A stretch of DNA of 24,341 nucleotides from Nemertoderma westbladi (GCA_032718475.1 JAUCBJ010001384.1:1-24341); one strand, 5' to 3'; counted from the first letter of the stretch, positions 1-10,092 are shown. Notes: generated by a model not told the origin, from the sequence alone. Numbers and translations: made by a program.

Positions 1-1419
1 CCACTAGAGGCCAGTGGAATTACCGGACACAATCGGCCTCACAGGCGTCAGTTAACTCCTGACCGGCTGCCTGTCTCACCCCCTACTGGAGAGAGAGCAG
101 TCAACAATTCTTTGAGTCCCTTTCCTGATGACCTTTCTGGCCCAAACCCTGGGTCACTAGGGAGGCCAGATTGTGATGGGGAGAGGGATTCTGGAGTTGG
201 AGGCTACTCTCATGTTCCACCCCGACCAACAAAGCCATTGGTGAATCTGAGGCAAGTCACTAGACTAGCCTCAGTAAACACCCTAACACTCGGGTCCCCA
301 ATGCGACAAGGTGAGCTGACTGCCTTGGCAGATAAGCTCTCTCTTAGCGCAGTGGGTGTTCAAGAGCACCGAATGCAGACTGGACAGACTGATGAGGTTC
401 TGATTAAGGACATGGGGGGCGGTTGGCGACTCGCCCTCGCGTCAGCAGATGATAGTGGCAATGGTGGAATTGGTCTATTGATGAATCCAACTGCACATGC
501 AGCATTGGACAAAATAGACCAAATCTCTAACCGCATCATCCGTTGCCACTTCTCATGTTCTGGAAGACTGGCTAAGAAGTTTCCTAAGGTGGTTCTGATT
601 GTGTGCTACTCTCCAACTAGTGTTGCCCCTGTAGAGGAGGTGGAAAATTTCTACCACAATCTACAAGCAGCTACTGATGGAGTGGATCAGCATGCATTCT
701 TAACATTCCTGGGAGACTTTAATGCAAGTCTGCATCAATCACCTACATCGCCCTGGGTCTATAGCAATAGTGTTAACCGAAATTCTGTCCATCTTCAGGA
801 TTTTATCTCTGGAAATGGATTGTTTTCGGCTGGAACCCAGTTCAAGAAGCGAACTGGAAAGCTATGGACTCATAGTGGACCCAGTGGTCACAAGTCCCAG
901 ATAGACCATATTCTGTTTCGTAGGAAATACAGGAGCTCTATACAAGACTGTAATGCATTTACACTTCGACCCTTCTCCAGTGATCACCGCCTTATTGTGG
1001 CCAAGGTAAGACTTAGTCTGCGTGCTAGCAGAACAACGAAATCTGCCTTGCCGCGGCATGACTGGTCCTCTCTGTTGCAACAGCCAAGTGTGAGATCCAG
1101 CTTCACACTACAGCTGAGCAACAGGTATGAGGCTCTTGCCTCTGAGGCGGCAGATCACTGTGAGGGCTATACTGCCTTTACAGAAGCAGTTAAGTTAGCA
1201 GCTGCAGAAACAGTTCCTGTATACCCTCGAAACAGGAAAAGGGCCCCCTGGACTGACAACAAAATTCAAAAGTGCCGAAATGACCTTCATAAGGCGCAGA
1301 AAGAGTCCCGACTCAAACAGACTACAGCGGCCAAGAATGCAGTTAAGGCTGCATCTAGGTCCCTGAACAGGCAGTACTCTGTTAATCTACAGGAGCTAAT
1401 AAACCAGAATTTGAAATGA
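1..1419 (+). pseudogene. 5' half of RTE-like LINE ORF: endonuclease domain, 3' truncated
   Basis: The frame is open from base 1 to the stop at 1417-1419 (472 codons), so the true start lies outside the window. The product is an apurinic-type exonuclease-endonuclease-phosphatase domain, which in non-LTR retrotransposons nicks the target DNA. Visible motifs are QEHR (residues 121-124, metal-binding Glu), GDFNAS (238-243) and SSDHRL (326-331, catalytic Asp/His); the following AKVRL segment is typical of RTE-clade endonucleases. After the domain comes a basic linker. Homology to the second copy (20865-22946) ends near 1409, where unrelated AT-rich DNA begins and a chance stop follows, so the reverse transcriptase is missing. 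No internal stop or frameshift is seen. RTE assignment is by motif style, not by a search. Confidence 0.85.
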
Positions 1420-2075
1420 TTTTCGATTAATTTTTCACTATATAGAATAATCAAACAAAAAACACATCAAAAACACCAAAAAGCTCCAAAATACTGTTTT
1501 TTATTAATAAACGAGTAATCATTTACTTATTAATAAGCGTGTTTCTGTTTATACTGGATAAGGCTCCAGAGTCCAGATCGTAGTTAGAATTGAGTAATAA
1601 GCGTGTTTATACTGGATAAGGCACCAGATCGTAATTGGAATTCAGAAACATCAACATGTTGACGTTACCCGGCGTCAACAAGCCTCTCAGGTTAGTGCAT
1701 ATAAGTCCAGTTTCAGAGAACATACATTCCGAAGGTACCGATGTGGCCGTAATCGCTAGAAACTTCTTAGCTAGTTTACTTAACAGTGGGTATTTCTCCT
1801 TTCTTTTTCCACCAAGCTAGTGGATCACCTATGATAAACACAACACATAAATAACATAGATTAGGTTTGTCAAAATGTAACTTACTTAACCGTTACTTTG
1901 CTAGTGACCACTACTAAATAAATAAACAGATAAATAAATAGACTGTTGCCGCATTATCTAAAATAATAAGCCAAAACAATTGTTTTACCTTCAGAGTTCA
2001 GATAGTAATTCATTTTCTCGCTTTATTTGCTATAGATTTGTTATCCAAGTACTGTTTAAATCACTTAATAATTTA
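1420..2075. other. AT-rich intergenic stretch
   Basis: No gene is supported here. The small frame at 1635-1820 has no recognisable domain and no sign of selection. The stretch holds a short imperfect duplication (1530-1643) and otherwise AT-rich single-copy-looking sequence. Confidence 0.6.
1530..1643. repeat. Imperfect tandem duplication, about 55-65 bp unit
   Basis: Two adjacent copies share the blocks TAATAAGCGTGTTT, TTTATACTGGATAAGGC and CCAGATCGTA. The first copy carries small insertions relative to the second. Confidence 0.75.
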
Positions 2076-2083
2076 TAAAATCA

Positions 2084-2375
2084 ATAGTGATTAATAAAAA
2101 ATATATTTAATTAATAATATAAAAATATATTTAAATAATATTTAATTAATAATATAAAAATATATTAAATTGATAATATAAAAATATATTTAATTAATAT
2201 TTAATTAATAATATAAAAATATATTTAATTAATATATAATTAATAATATAAAAATATATTTAATTAATATTCAATTAATAATATAAAAATATATTTAATC
2301 AATATTTAATTAATAATATAAAAATATATTTAATTAATAATAAAAAAATATATTTAATTATTAATGTAATTTATA
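2084..2375. repeat. 35-bp AT-only satellite, about 8 units
   Basis: A nearly pure A/T array whose period is 35 bp in its central part; blocks AATAATATAAAAATATAT and TTTAATTAAT recur with occasional T-to-C changes. The first and last units are shortened. It abuts the C-terminal end of the hAT transposase relic and probably replaced the end of that gene. Confidence 0.85.
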
Positions 2376-4874
2376 ATAAATATACAAACTCACCATCTAA
2401 TTTGACGACTTGTTCCGAGCGATAGTTCTTTATCTCAGCCTGAGCTAATAGTTGGATATTGAACCACTGGTCTTCATTGGCATCCGATGTTGGGCAGGGC
2501 TGATCGTCATCGTCGCTAACCACAAACTCGGAATGAATTTGGGTCTGAGACTCAGTGTCCGTGAAACCCGTGAACACTGCTGGGTCAAAGCGGCTGATAC
2601 TTGGTTGTAGACCGGGTCATATGGGTGAACGTGACGAACTATAACTATTTTTCTTCTCCTTTTTGTTGCATCCTAGTTGAAATAGCAACCACCAATGTGT
2701 TCAAATTTATATACGTGTGGTCTCAATCAGCTTTATCCAACATTTTCAGCTCCTTACAATGGGGATCTAAAGCAGCTGCCAAACATAAAATGGACATTTC
2801 TATCCCCATCAATTTCAGATGTTCCCTGGCAGCGTCGCAGATGCCTCATGCAGCTACCGGAGTATCTTCAGTCACTTCTCATCAGTTCTATAAGCGTCTT
2901 AGATGTAGCCAGTACCATCAATGCAGGATAGTAAACGCCACTATCTAACTCTATCAACTCCCCATCACTGGCCAATGTATATATATAGATTAGATGATGC
3001 CTTCTCGCCAGATAACATTGTGATACTTTCTATTACAGGATCGAGATGAGTTATGTGTGTGTCTAACTCGTAATAATCAGTCGCCCGGAACTCGAGACCT
3101 TTAATATCTTTGCTTAAGTGATGTGCAAATAAGTTCTGTAGAGGTCGCTTTAGCTGAATTAGGCGGTTAAACATGTCCCTTGCCATCACCCATCGCGTTT
3201 CGACATCATACACTTTCATTCCCTCCTTAGGCACTCATTATTCAACATTTTTGCCGATTTCATGCTATGGTTAAAGTGTAGTCCTATCTTCTTCGCTCGA
3301 GCATGAAGATTGCTAGCACGAGTGGTGCTTAATCCAGCCTTCATGGCAATGTTGGCTGCATGCCCGAAACAAAACGCATGGTCCAGCTTCAACAAGTCCA
3401 ACGCCTTGATTATGTCAGATCCATGATCGACGGTGGCAGTAACATTATACAGAGATTCCACTATATTCAATGGATTGGACTCATCGGATTCTTCCAGTAG
3501 CCAGTTGTTCTTAGTTGTGGAAAGGGGGAGGCCCCAACTATTACATGTTTCAGTTAGAATGGATTTAAGGTCTTCACCAGTCTTAGTCTCTCCTTCAATT
3601 GGGCTCGCTTGCAGACGTCTGGAGGTGAACTTCCAATCTTTATTTATCCCATGAAAAGTAAATCCTTGATAGTTTTGATGGTGGATTGACCAGGTGTCGG
3701 TAGTGATATGGCCGATCTCATAATCTGCAAGCATTGCTTTCAGATTATTTATTGCGATTATAAAGTCATCATTTAAATGCCGTGTATACGTCTGCCGTGA
3801 CATAATACTAAAATGTGGATTGAGAGTGTGGGCAAAGTTTACAAAGGCAGGATGGGAGACAAAGCTGAAGGGTAGGTTATACTTAGCAATTAATTCACGT
3901 AGCGAACGTTCATTCCTTTTGAGCAAGGCTATGCCTAGAATAAATCGGCACAGGATCTGACGATTGGTTTATCGTAATTCCATACTTCATCAAACCACTT
4001 GACTTGTCAGCATTGTGGCACTCCTTAACAGCTTCTTTTAGAGCTCCAGGATGTTTAGTAGCTACGTGGTGCATCATGTTAGTGGTAGTTCCCTGTTTAG
4101 CACAAACTTGATTTTCTTTGCAGCTCTCAATGCAGCAATATGCAAAATCTGCATATTTGGGATCGACGTCTTTACCATTGATTGATCGCTGTTTGAAGCA
4201 GAGCCAAACATTGCTACGAGCATTTTTCTTTTTAATCAGACTAAATTTACTGCTACTTCCGTGTTTAGTACCAGTCGCACTACCATCACATCTACCAGAC
4301 TGGTCGCCACTCCCATCATGTCTACCAGACTGGTTACCACTCCCAACACATCTACCAGACTGGTCGCCACTCTCATGACGTCTACCAGACTGGTCGCCAC
4401 TCCCATCATGTCTACCAGACTGGTCACCACTCCCATCATGTCTACCAGACTGGTTGCCACTCCCATCACATATACCAGACTGGTCGCCACTACCATCACG
4501 CCTACCAGATTGGTTGTCACTCCCATCACTTCTTCCCGATACCGACCCATCGCCACCAACATCATCATATCATCCTCTAGACTGCCCCTCACTCTCATCT
4601 TCTTTTCCAGACTGAGACTGCGACTTCTACGAACCCACCAGTCAACACTCCCATCTCGCCTTCTAGACCTAGACCGGTAACCACTACGCCCATCACTTCT
4701 ACCCAGCTCATCTCCACCCCCATCTCGTCTCCCAGACTGTGTTCCACTCCTACCAGTATCTCGTCTTCCAGATGGGTCGCTACTCCCATTTCTTCTTCGA
4801 GGGGGGTCACCAGCACCACACCTGTCCACAGTCGCAGCATCAGCTGTTAACCTGATGCTCCTGCTCGCACTCAT
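2371..4874 (-). pseudogene. Decayed hAT-family transposase with BED zinc finger
   Basis: Read on the minus strand, the fragments fall in the order of a hAT transposase. First comes a BED-type finger (about 4190-4040) with an aromatic NVWLCF start, a Cys cluster, GTTTNMMHH and a H-x4-H pair before P. Next is the catalytic region (3926-3216) with TTDTWS and the hAT signature CFGHAANIAMK. Then come YDVETRW (about 3205), LDPHCKEL (about 2755) and a last piece, EIKNYRSEQ, that resembles the start of the dimerisation domain (2577-2371). Reading needs frame changes near 4570, 3925 and 3235 and passes stops between 2965 and 2760, so the gene is dead. The end of the dimerisation domain is lost at the AT satellite. 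It could derive from a domesticated ZBED gene rather than a transposon; I see no terminal inverted repeats. Confidence 0.85.
4283..4522 (-). repeat. 30-bp coding minisatellite, 8 units, in the hAT N-terminal part
   Basis: Eight consecutive 30-bp units without indels. In the minus-strand frame that runs straight into the BED finger, each unit encodes a variant of DQSGRHDGSG, a hydrophilic and probably disordered decapeptide. Substitutions are scattered. A related but irregular Arg/Gly/Asp-rich sequence continues to about 4840, in a different frame. Confidence 0.9.
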
Positions 4875-5792
4875 TATAATCAGATAATATAATTATCAGT
4901 ATACTTAAGTTCAGAATTTCAGATCATGTAATAATAGCAGAGTAGGGTCTAGGTGCTAGGTAGAAAGCAGTAGGCCTAAACTGTAAACAGTAAAGGCAGA
5001 TGCAGGATGCTGGGTTAGTTTGACTGTTTGAGGGAATCAAATGCTGGGTATAGTCACTGGGTAGGGTACAGTACTGGTACCTACAAAGTGACAAATGCAG
5101 TAGAAATCGTACCGGCTTACCGGTACAGTGGTACAGTACATAATTTCAGAAGTTGAGAAATTAGTGTCTATCAGTCTATACAGCTATAGCCAGAATCCTA
5201 CTGCCCAGTGTCCTACATCGTTACTGGCCAGCTTTCAGGCTTTACCAAAGGATTATATGACTCCGCCTTGCTGCTAGCTAGTAACATCCTAAGCACAACA
5301 AACTGTAGGTTAGGTGGGATTGGATTATTTTCTACAATTTCTACACTACTACTGTATGTACTCATACTGTATTCTACATTGACCATATAATATGGTAATA
5401 TATAATTATAAATTAAGTGAAAAGGAGCAGGTTACATACAGTAATAAATAAATTTTGATCCACCCCCGCCCCCTATTAGAATAATACATTAATAACTTAA
5501 AGTTTTTAAATATTTGTAATCATCGAAAATCATCGATAATCGATCGAAAATGTCTCATAATTGATCGAAATATTTTGGAACTTTCGATGGACAAAGCTAT
5601 TCTAGATCACATCTTAAATTTTTTATACTAACTAGTGTTTTCTACTTCTTTTTATAAATGTTATAGAACACCTGTAAGCTACCAATTTTGATAAATATTA
5701 TTGTTCTAGAACACATTTTTTTGTCCTAGAACATTTGTAGGAAAAAAATTACCATTTTAATCATTATCATATCATATCATTATCATTTTTAT
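4875..5792. other. Intergenic DNA, no gene seen
   Basis: AT-rich sequence with no domain-bearing frame. It contains one isolated piece (5415-5437) related to the tandem array at 18.3-18.8 kb, a short C-rich run near 5460, and a cluster of ATCGAT/GATCGA words at 5520-5590. Confidence 0.6.
5415..5437 (+). repeat. Solo monomer related to the 18.3-18.8 kb array
   Basis: The 18-mer AAAGGAGCAGGTTACATA is shared exactly with a unit of the distant array (near 18504-18524), and the neighbouring words also match loosely. Confidence 0.6.
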
Positions 5793-6070
5793 TCTTGATA
5801 TTTTTACTCTCGATATTTTTACTCTCGATATTTTTACTCTCGATATTTTTCAACACTCAATATTTTTACTCTCGATATTTTTCAACACTCGATATTTTTA
5901 CTCTCGATATTTTTCAACACTCGATATTTTTACTCTTGATATTTTTACTCTCGATATTTTTACTCGCGATATTTTTTGAACTCGCGATATTATCGTTATT
6001 TTTCAACACTCGATATTTTTACTCACGTTTATTCGTACTCTCTATATCTTTCATGTGTCGATATTTTTCA
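5793..6070 (+). repeat. Tandem array of 15-17 bp units with core CTCGATATTTTT
   Basis: Two related unit types alternate: a 15-mer ending in ACTCTCGATA and a 17-mer ending in CAACACTCGATA, both with a run of five T. The array becomes irregular after about 5970. Frames reading through it are products of the repeat. Confidence 0.85.
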
Positions 6071-6173
6071 ATATACTGTAACCTTGTTGACGAGCGTTGT
6101 TGAAAATATCATTCTTAATGCACGCTGCATTGGGCTTGCCAATTGTGGATTGAATGGTGGTGACAAAATGTTT

Positions 6174-6283
6174 TTATTACATTATGTCAACTTAACAGCG
6201 TTTTGGAGAATTACTCGTAACGCTGCAAAGTACATTGATTACTTTGCAGCGTTCCGTCCTATAGGCTGCAACGCTGCAAAGTA
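6174..6283. mobile_element. MITE-like palindromic fragment
   Basis: AACGCTGCAAAGTA (6219-6232) and its exact reverse complement (6240-6253) form a 14-bp perfect stem with a 7-nt loop, and a third direct copy sits at 6270-6283. Upstream words ATGTCAACTTAAC and CAGCGTT match, in inverted order, the foldback element at 13482-13620, so both are pieces of one short non-autonomous family. Confidence 0.65.
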
Positions 6284-6289
6284 ATTAAT

Positions 6290-6661
6290 GATATGGAAAC
6301 AACTTGAATTATCGTATTCCAGAATGTATAATTTTAATTTATGTTGCTGCTTTATTATCCAGTTTGCAGTAACTGGACTAGCTACTGTATGTAAATAATT
6401 GTTTAACGTGTAGGAGGGCCTACTGTAAACCATTATGGCGAGAAGACACTTTAGAGAAAATGAACAAAGAAAATGGCGACAGGGTTCAGTACAACTGAAC
6501 GGACACAGACGGTGAATAAGTTTGCTTCAGTCGACTATAGTCAAGATGAATTAATGATTTATCACATCCAAGCAGGAGATAACTTCCAATAAAGTTTAAT
6601 TAGATTTAAATGTATAATTAATGTGTACCTGTTAATAAATTTCACTTATATTCCACATAGT
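6290..6661. other. Intergenic DNA up to the LTR insertion site
   Basis: No gene or repeat is recognised. This is the left flank of the LTR element. Confidence 0.6.
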
Positions 6662-6666
6662 ACATG
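6662..6666. repeat. Left target-site duplication ACATG
   Basis: ACATG directly precedes the TG end of the LTR and is repeated directly after the other LTR at 13420-13424. Five base pairs is usual for LTR retrotransposon integrases. Confidence 0.92.
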
Positions 6667-7195
6667 TGTGACGGGATCCAGGAGGGATCCCGATTTATCC
6701 GGTATTTAGTTCACGCGTCCCCGCCATGTATAAAGAGTGAATGAAAGTAAAATGAGTTCTGAAGTTCGGTGTATAATAATAAAGGTATAAGATATAGATA
6801 TATTGTATAGTATATGGAAGGCGGGATACGGTAACTAAAGTCCCGTGCTCCCCTATCTAAACTAATTAACCTATGCTAGCACTACTGCACTGAGATAACT
6901 GAATTACTGATATTGGGTTACTGGTTATATTGCACGGTTGGCCTAATTACTACCTAATCGATGCCTTGCCCCCTTCTGATTGGTTGATACCCTTGTTGGC
7001 ACCCCGTGGAGTGTTCCCGTTCACTCCATCTGTTCTCTCTGGGTTAGGGGTTTGGCCCCTGACCCTTTATTGTGTGCTTCCTTCCCACTCTTATTGGGAT
7101 GGCACGAGTTGGTTAATTATCCAATCTCGTGGCTCCCAATATTGCTTATCGGCTTATAACTTTATGGGGTGTTAGCGGGATTGAATAAGCTAACA
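6667..7195 (-). repeat. 3' LTR (coding-strand sense), 529 bp, complete
   Basis: On the minus strand it starts TGTTAGC and ends GTCACA, flanked by CATGT. It is 35 bp longer than the other LTR at its U5 end (6667-6701). It carries minus-strand AATAAA at 7071-7066, a TATA-like AT stretch near 6790-6815 and an ATG at 6727-6725. That ATG opens a 10-codon frame ended by TAA inside the extra 35 bp. Confidence 0.93.
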
Positions 7196-7204
7196 CTCCC
7201 CCCC
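7196..7204 (-). promoter_or_regulatory. Polypurine tract
   Basis: On the coding (minus) strand GGGGGGGAG directly abuts the TGTTAGC end of the 3' LTR, the position and composition expected for the plus-strand primer of reverse transcription. This fixes the orientation of the element. Confidence 0.85.
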
Positions 7205-7233
7205 ATGCTATCTTCCCGGTAAGAAGATAGCAT
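7205..7233 (-). other. Perfect 11-bp hairpin next to the polypurine tract
   Basis: ATGCTATCTTC (7205-7215) and GAAGATAGCAT (7223-7233) pair perfectly around a 7-nt loop. A second small stem, CCCGAT/ATCGGG with a 5-nt loop, lies at 7267-7283. A role in RNA structure or priming is inference. Confidence 0.8.
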
Positions 7234-7690
7234 CAACCAAAAAAATGCGCTACAATCCCGCTGGATCCCGATCTAGTATCGGGTGTGGGGTGGAATCCTT
7301 TTCTCTCGGAGCCGGCTTTCCAGGCCGCTCCCTATGGGTATGATGTCACTACCCTCTGGCGTCTCGTGTCGGGCCGATCGTGCGCTTCTCTCACACAATT
7401 TTTGTTTCCCCAACACTCTCACCACTCTACTCCAACTCTCGCATACTCCCGGACCTCCTCGTCCCACACTATTCCTCTCACTTCTCCTCCCCCACACTTG
7501 AATTGCGCCCACGCTCTCTTCGCACTCCACACTATTACTCCATCCCTCCTTGACTACCTTATCCCTTCTGACGAATCTCACCCCCCCTCCGTGCCGTCGC
7601 ACTCAGGAAATGTGAAATCGTCTGGCGTCTTGTCCCTAGTGCCATAGTCAGTTAGCCCCCCAGTCCCAGTAGCTAATTGAGAAAGGTTGT
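7234..7690 (-). other. Unique untranslated-looking segment of the LTR element
   Basis: Pyrimidine-rich on the plus strand. A minus-strand frame of 109 codons (7602-7273) is open, but I recognise no domain; its Arg/Ser/Gly-rich composition matches what purine-rich DNA would encode by chance. I do not call it a gene. Confidence 0.5.
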
Positions 7691-8100
7691 ATGACTATAG
7701 TACTTACACCACTCTCTCCGCACTCCGCACTATCACCTCTCCACTCTCTTTCACTCCACTCCCTAAGGCTTTATTCTCTAATGCTACCCCTGTGCTATCA
7801 TACTATCTACCTACTGCTTACTAACTCTAACTATCTAACTAACTCTGCTAACTACTAACTCTTACTACTTCTAGCTCTAACTGAGAGCCTCTAACTTTCT
7901 ACTGACTCTAACTCTCTACTAAGTCTAACTAACTCCTACTAACTTTCTACTTCTACTAACTCTACTTGACTCCTCTGAGTCTACCAACTCTGCTAACTAG
8001 CTCTACTAACTCTACTCCACTAGCTCTGCTAACTCTACTCCACTAGCTCTGCTAACTCTACTAACTAGCTCTACTAACTCTACTCCACTCTTCTAACTAT
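7690..8100 (-). repeat. Degenerate CTAACT/CTACT simple repeat
   Basis: About 400 bases built almost entirely from CTAACT, CTACT and CTCTACT words, with very few G on the plus strand. The same filler links the hairpin units of the arrays downstream. Transcripts of the coding strand would be purine-rich (AGTTAG, AGTAG). Confidence 0.85.
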
Positions 8101-8610
8101 GTGGCGTTTGCGGTGCCCACAACCCCTTTACTACTACTTCCTTCTACGTGGCGCTTGCGGTGCCCACAACCACTCTACTATCTAAGACTTCTACTCTGCT
8201 ACTACCTCTCTAGCTCTACTACCTGGCACCCTATGTGCCCTCTCTGCTCTACTCTACTACCTGGCACCCTATGTGCCCTCTCTACTACACTACTACCTCT
8301 CTAACTCTACTACCTGGCACCCTATGTGCCCTCTCTACTACTCTACTCTATCTCTAACTCTCTAACTCTACTACCTGGCACCCTATGTGCCCGTCTCTAC
8401 TACTCTATTCTATCTCTAACTCTCTAACTCTACTACCTGGCACCCTATGTGCCCTCTCTACTACCTCTAACACTCTAACTCTACTACTTGGCACCCTATG
8501 TGCCCTCTCTACTCTTCTAACACTCTAACTCTACTACTTGGCACCCTATGTGCCCTCTCTACTCTTCTACTACCTGGCACCCAATGTGCCCGTCTCTACT
8601 CCTCTACTCC
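8101..8610 (-). repeat. Tandem hairpin array A: GGCAC-5 nt-GTGCC, 8 units
   Basis: Eight units of about 40-64 bp, each with GGCAC, a 5-nt loop (CCTAT, once CCAAT) and GTGCC, separated by CTAACTCTACT filler. All eight keep both arms intact while loop and spacer vary. Two related words, GTGGCGYTTGCGGTGCCCAC, open the array (8102, 8149) and a third variant sits near 9001. Confidence 0.88.
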
Positions 8611-8769
8611 CCCTTTATGTCTCATCGCCTACACGTGACGCTCTGAGTGCCGGCAGAGTGGGTACGTTAATTATGTGAACTACTACTGACTCTACTAACT
8701 CTACTAACTCTCTACTAACTCAACTAACTCTACTACTAACTCAACTAACTCTACTACTAACTCTTACTA

Positions 8770-8912
8770 ACTCTTTTTGTGCCCAGCACCTCTTGTGCCC
8801 GGCACCTTCTAACTCTACTAACTCTTTTTGTGCCCGGCACCTCTTGTGCCCGGTACCTTCTAACTCTACTAACTCCTTTTGTGCCCGGCACCTCTTGTGC
8901 CCGGCACCCACC
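8770..8912 (-). repeat. Tandem hairpin array B: doubled GTGCCCGGCAC, 3 units
   Basis: Three units of about 52 bp, each with two GTGCCCGGCAC palindromes separated so that GGCAC-CTCTT-GTGCC forms the same 5-bp stem and 5-nt loop as array A. In the first unit one arm is AGCAC; this pairs only as a G-U wobble in minus-strand RNA. Confidence 0.85.
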
Positions 8913-9049
8913 CTAATTAACATACCCTGCTCTTACATCAAACACATCATCACGCCCGTGCCCCACTAAGTTCAGCGCATTCCCTACTAACTCTAACTAT
9001 GTGGCGCTTACAGTGCCCACAACCCTCTACTGCTACTACTAACACCCCT

Positions 9050-9480
9050 AACTAGCGGTACTACGTACCCTCTTACTACTCTAGCTCTCTCTACTAGCTA
9101 GCGGTACTACGTACCCTCTTACTCTTACTAACTCTCTAACGGTACTACGTACCCTCTAACTCTAACTAATTAGCGGTACTTACGTACCCTCTAACTCTCT
9201 AACTAACTAACGGTACTTACGTACCCTCTAACTCTAACTACCTAGCGGTACTTACGTACCCTCTAACTCTAACTAACTAGCGGTACTTACGTACCCTCTA
9301 ACTCTCTAACTAACTAGCGGTACTTACGTACCCTCTAACTCTAACTAACTAGCGGTACTTACGTACCCTCTAACTCTAACTAACTAGCGGTACTTACGTA
9401 CCCTCTAACTCTCTAACTAACTAGCGGTACTTACATACCCTCTAACTCTCTAACTAACTAGCGGTACTACGTACCACCCT
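9050..9480 (-). repeat. Tandem hairpin array C: GGTAC-3/4 nt-GTACC, 12 units
   Basis: Twelve units, mostly 32-38 bp, with GGTAC, TAC or TTAC, then GTACC, spaced by CTAACTCTAACTAACTAG filler. Eleven keep both arms. One (near 9426) has ATACC, which retains pairing as U-G only in RNA of the minus strand. Relative to arrays A and B the middle stem pair has changed from C-G to T-A on both arms. Confidence 0.9.
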
Positions 9481-9548
9481 CTAACTAACTAATTCTTACT
9501 ACCTAACTTCTACCTACTCTATTATTTAATTATTTTCATTAATTCTAA

Positions 9549-10092
9549 TTAAATAATTATTTTATATTTTATGCGTGGGAAGGGCGTCTCGCCCTCATTC
9601 CCACCCCCCTCAGTCCAAAACTTTGGACGACTAAAAACTCTCACGTGCCCCTTCTTCCAGTAGGCACTCTCCTGCTGCCCTCCTATACGTCCTCTAACTC
9701 TTCGCCACACTCTCTTCGGTGCCACCTTTGCTGGCCTCCCCCTTCGTATGTGCGCTGGCATTAGAGCCCTCGACGACCCCCGCTCGTCCCTCGGTATACG
9801 CGGTGTCTGCCCGTGCAATGCCCCCTCGCACTGTGTCCGTCCTGCGTGTGTATGCAACACGCCTCCTCCTACTTTCCCGACTCCCTTATGTTTGCTAATG
9901 GGCTTATCTGCCCCTGGTTTAGTCCTTTCATATCCTCTCCCTTTCCAACACTCTCCGGATCTGTGTCCTTTTACCACACATCGATGACATAGTCCGTTTG
10001 CGTCTGTGTAGGCTACACGATCTCGTTTGGGCAACGCTTGCCAGTACTTACAACTCCTGGTCTTATGGGTTCCGTCCCGATGTAATTGACAT
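9549..10092 (-). CDS. Zinc-knuckle (nucleocapsid-like) protein of the LTR element
   Basis: A 180-codon frame starting at ATG 10092-10090, which overlaps the stop of the preceding frame in TAATG. Residues about 37-50 form a perfect retroviral-type knuckle, C-X2-C-X4-H-X4-C (CHRCVVKGHRSGEC), followed by a long Arg/Lys/Gly-rich tail. Such knuckles bind the element RNA in Gag nucleocapsids. It follows the Gag-like frames directly, and after its stop only tandem arrays occur, so no protease or polymerase is attached. The separate frame suggests reinitiation or frameshifting, though it may also be the C-terminal end of Gag displaced by a single indel. The knuckle is clear; the start is inferred. 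Confidence 0.75.

Noticed and set aside
4118-4680. Plus-strand Thr/Pro-rich frames over the 30-bp minisatellite
   Set aside because: Periodic shadows; only the minus-strand phase connects to the BED finger.
4236-4874. 212-codon minus-strand frame as one intact gene
   Set aside because: Its C-terminal half reads the minisatellite in a phase that does not enter the BED finger; the upstream half and the finger need a frame change near 4570.
5795-6284. Hydrophobic 102-codon plus-strand frames
   Set aside because: Direct product of the CTCGATATTTTT tandem repeat.
6930-7175. 81-codon plus-strand frame, identical at 13154-13399
   Set aside because: Both copies lie inside the two LTRs and are duplicated only because the LTRs are; no domain, and wrong strand for the element.
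7273-7602. 109-codon minus-strand frame as a second protein of the LTR element
   Set aside because: No motif, composition explained by purine-rich sequence, and it overlaps the 3' leader hairpins.
7690-8100. Degenerate telomeric repeat (CCCTAA-like)
   Set aside because: The words are CTAACT and CTACT without the G/C triplet of telomere repeats, and the block lies inside a bounded LTR element.
8101-9480. CRISPR-like array of repeats and spacers
   Set aside because: Spacers are themselves repetitive CTAACT filler of variable length, there are no cas genes, and the context is a eukaryotic LTR element.
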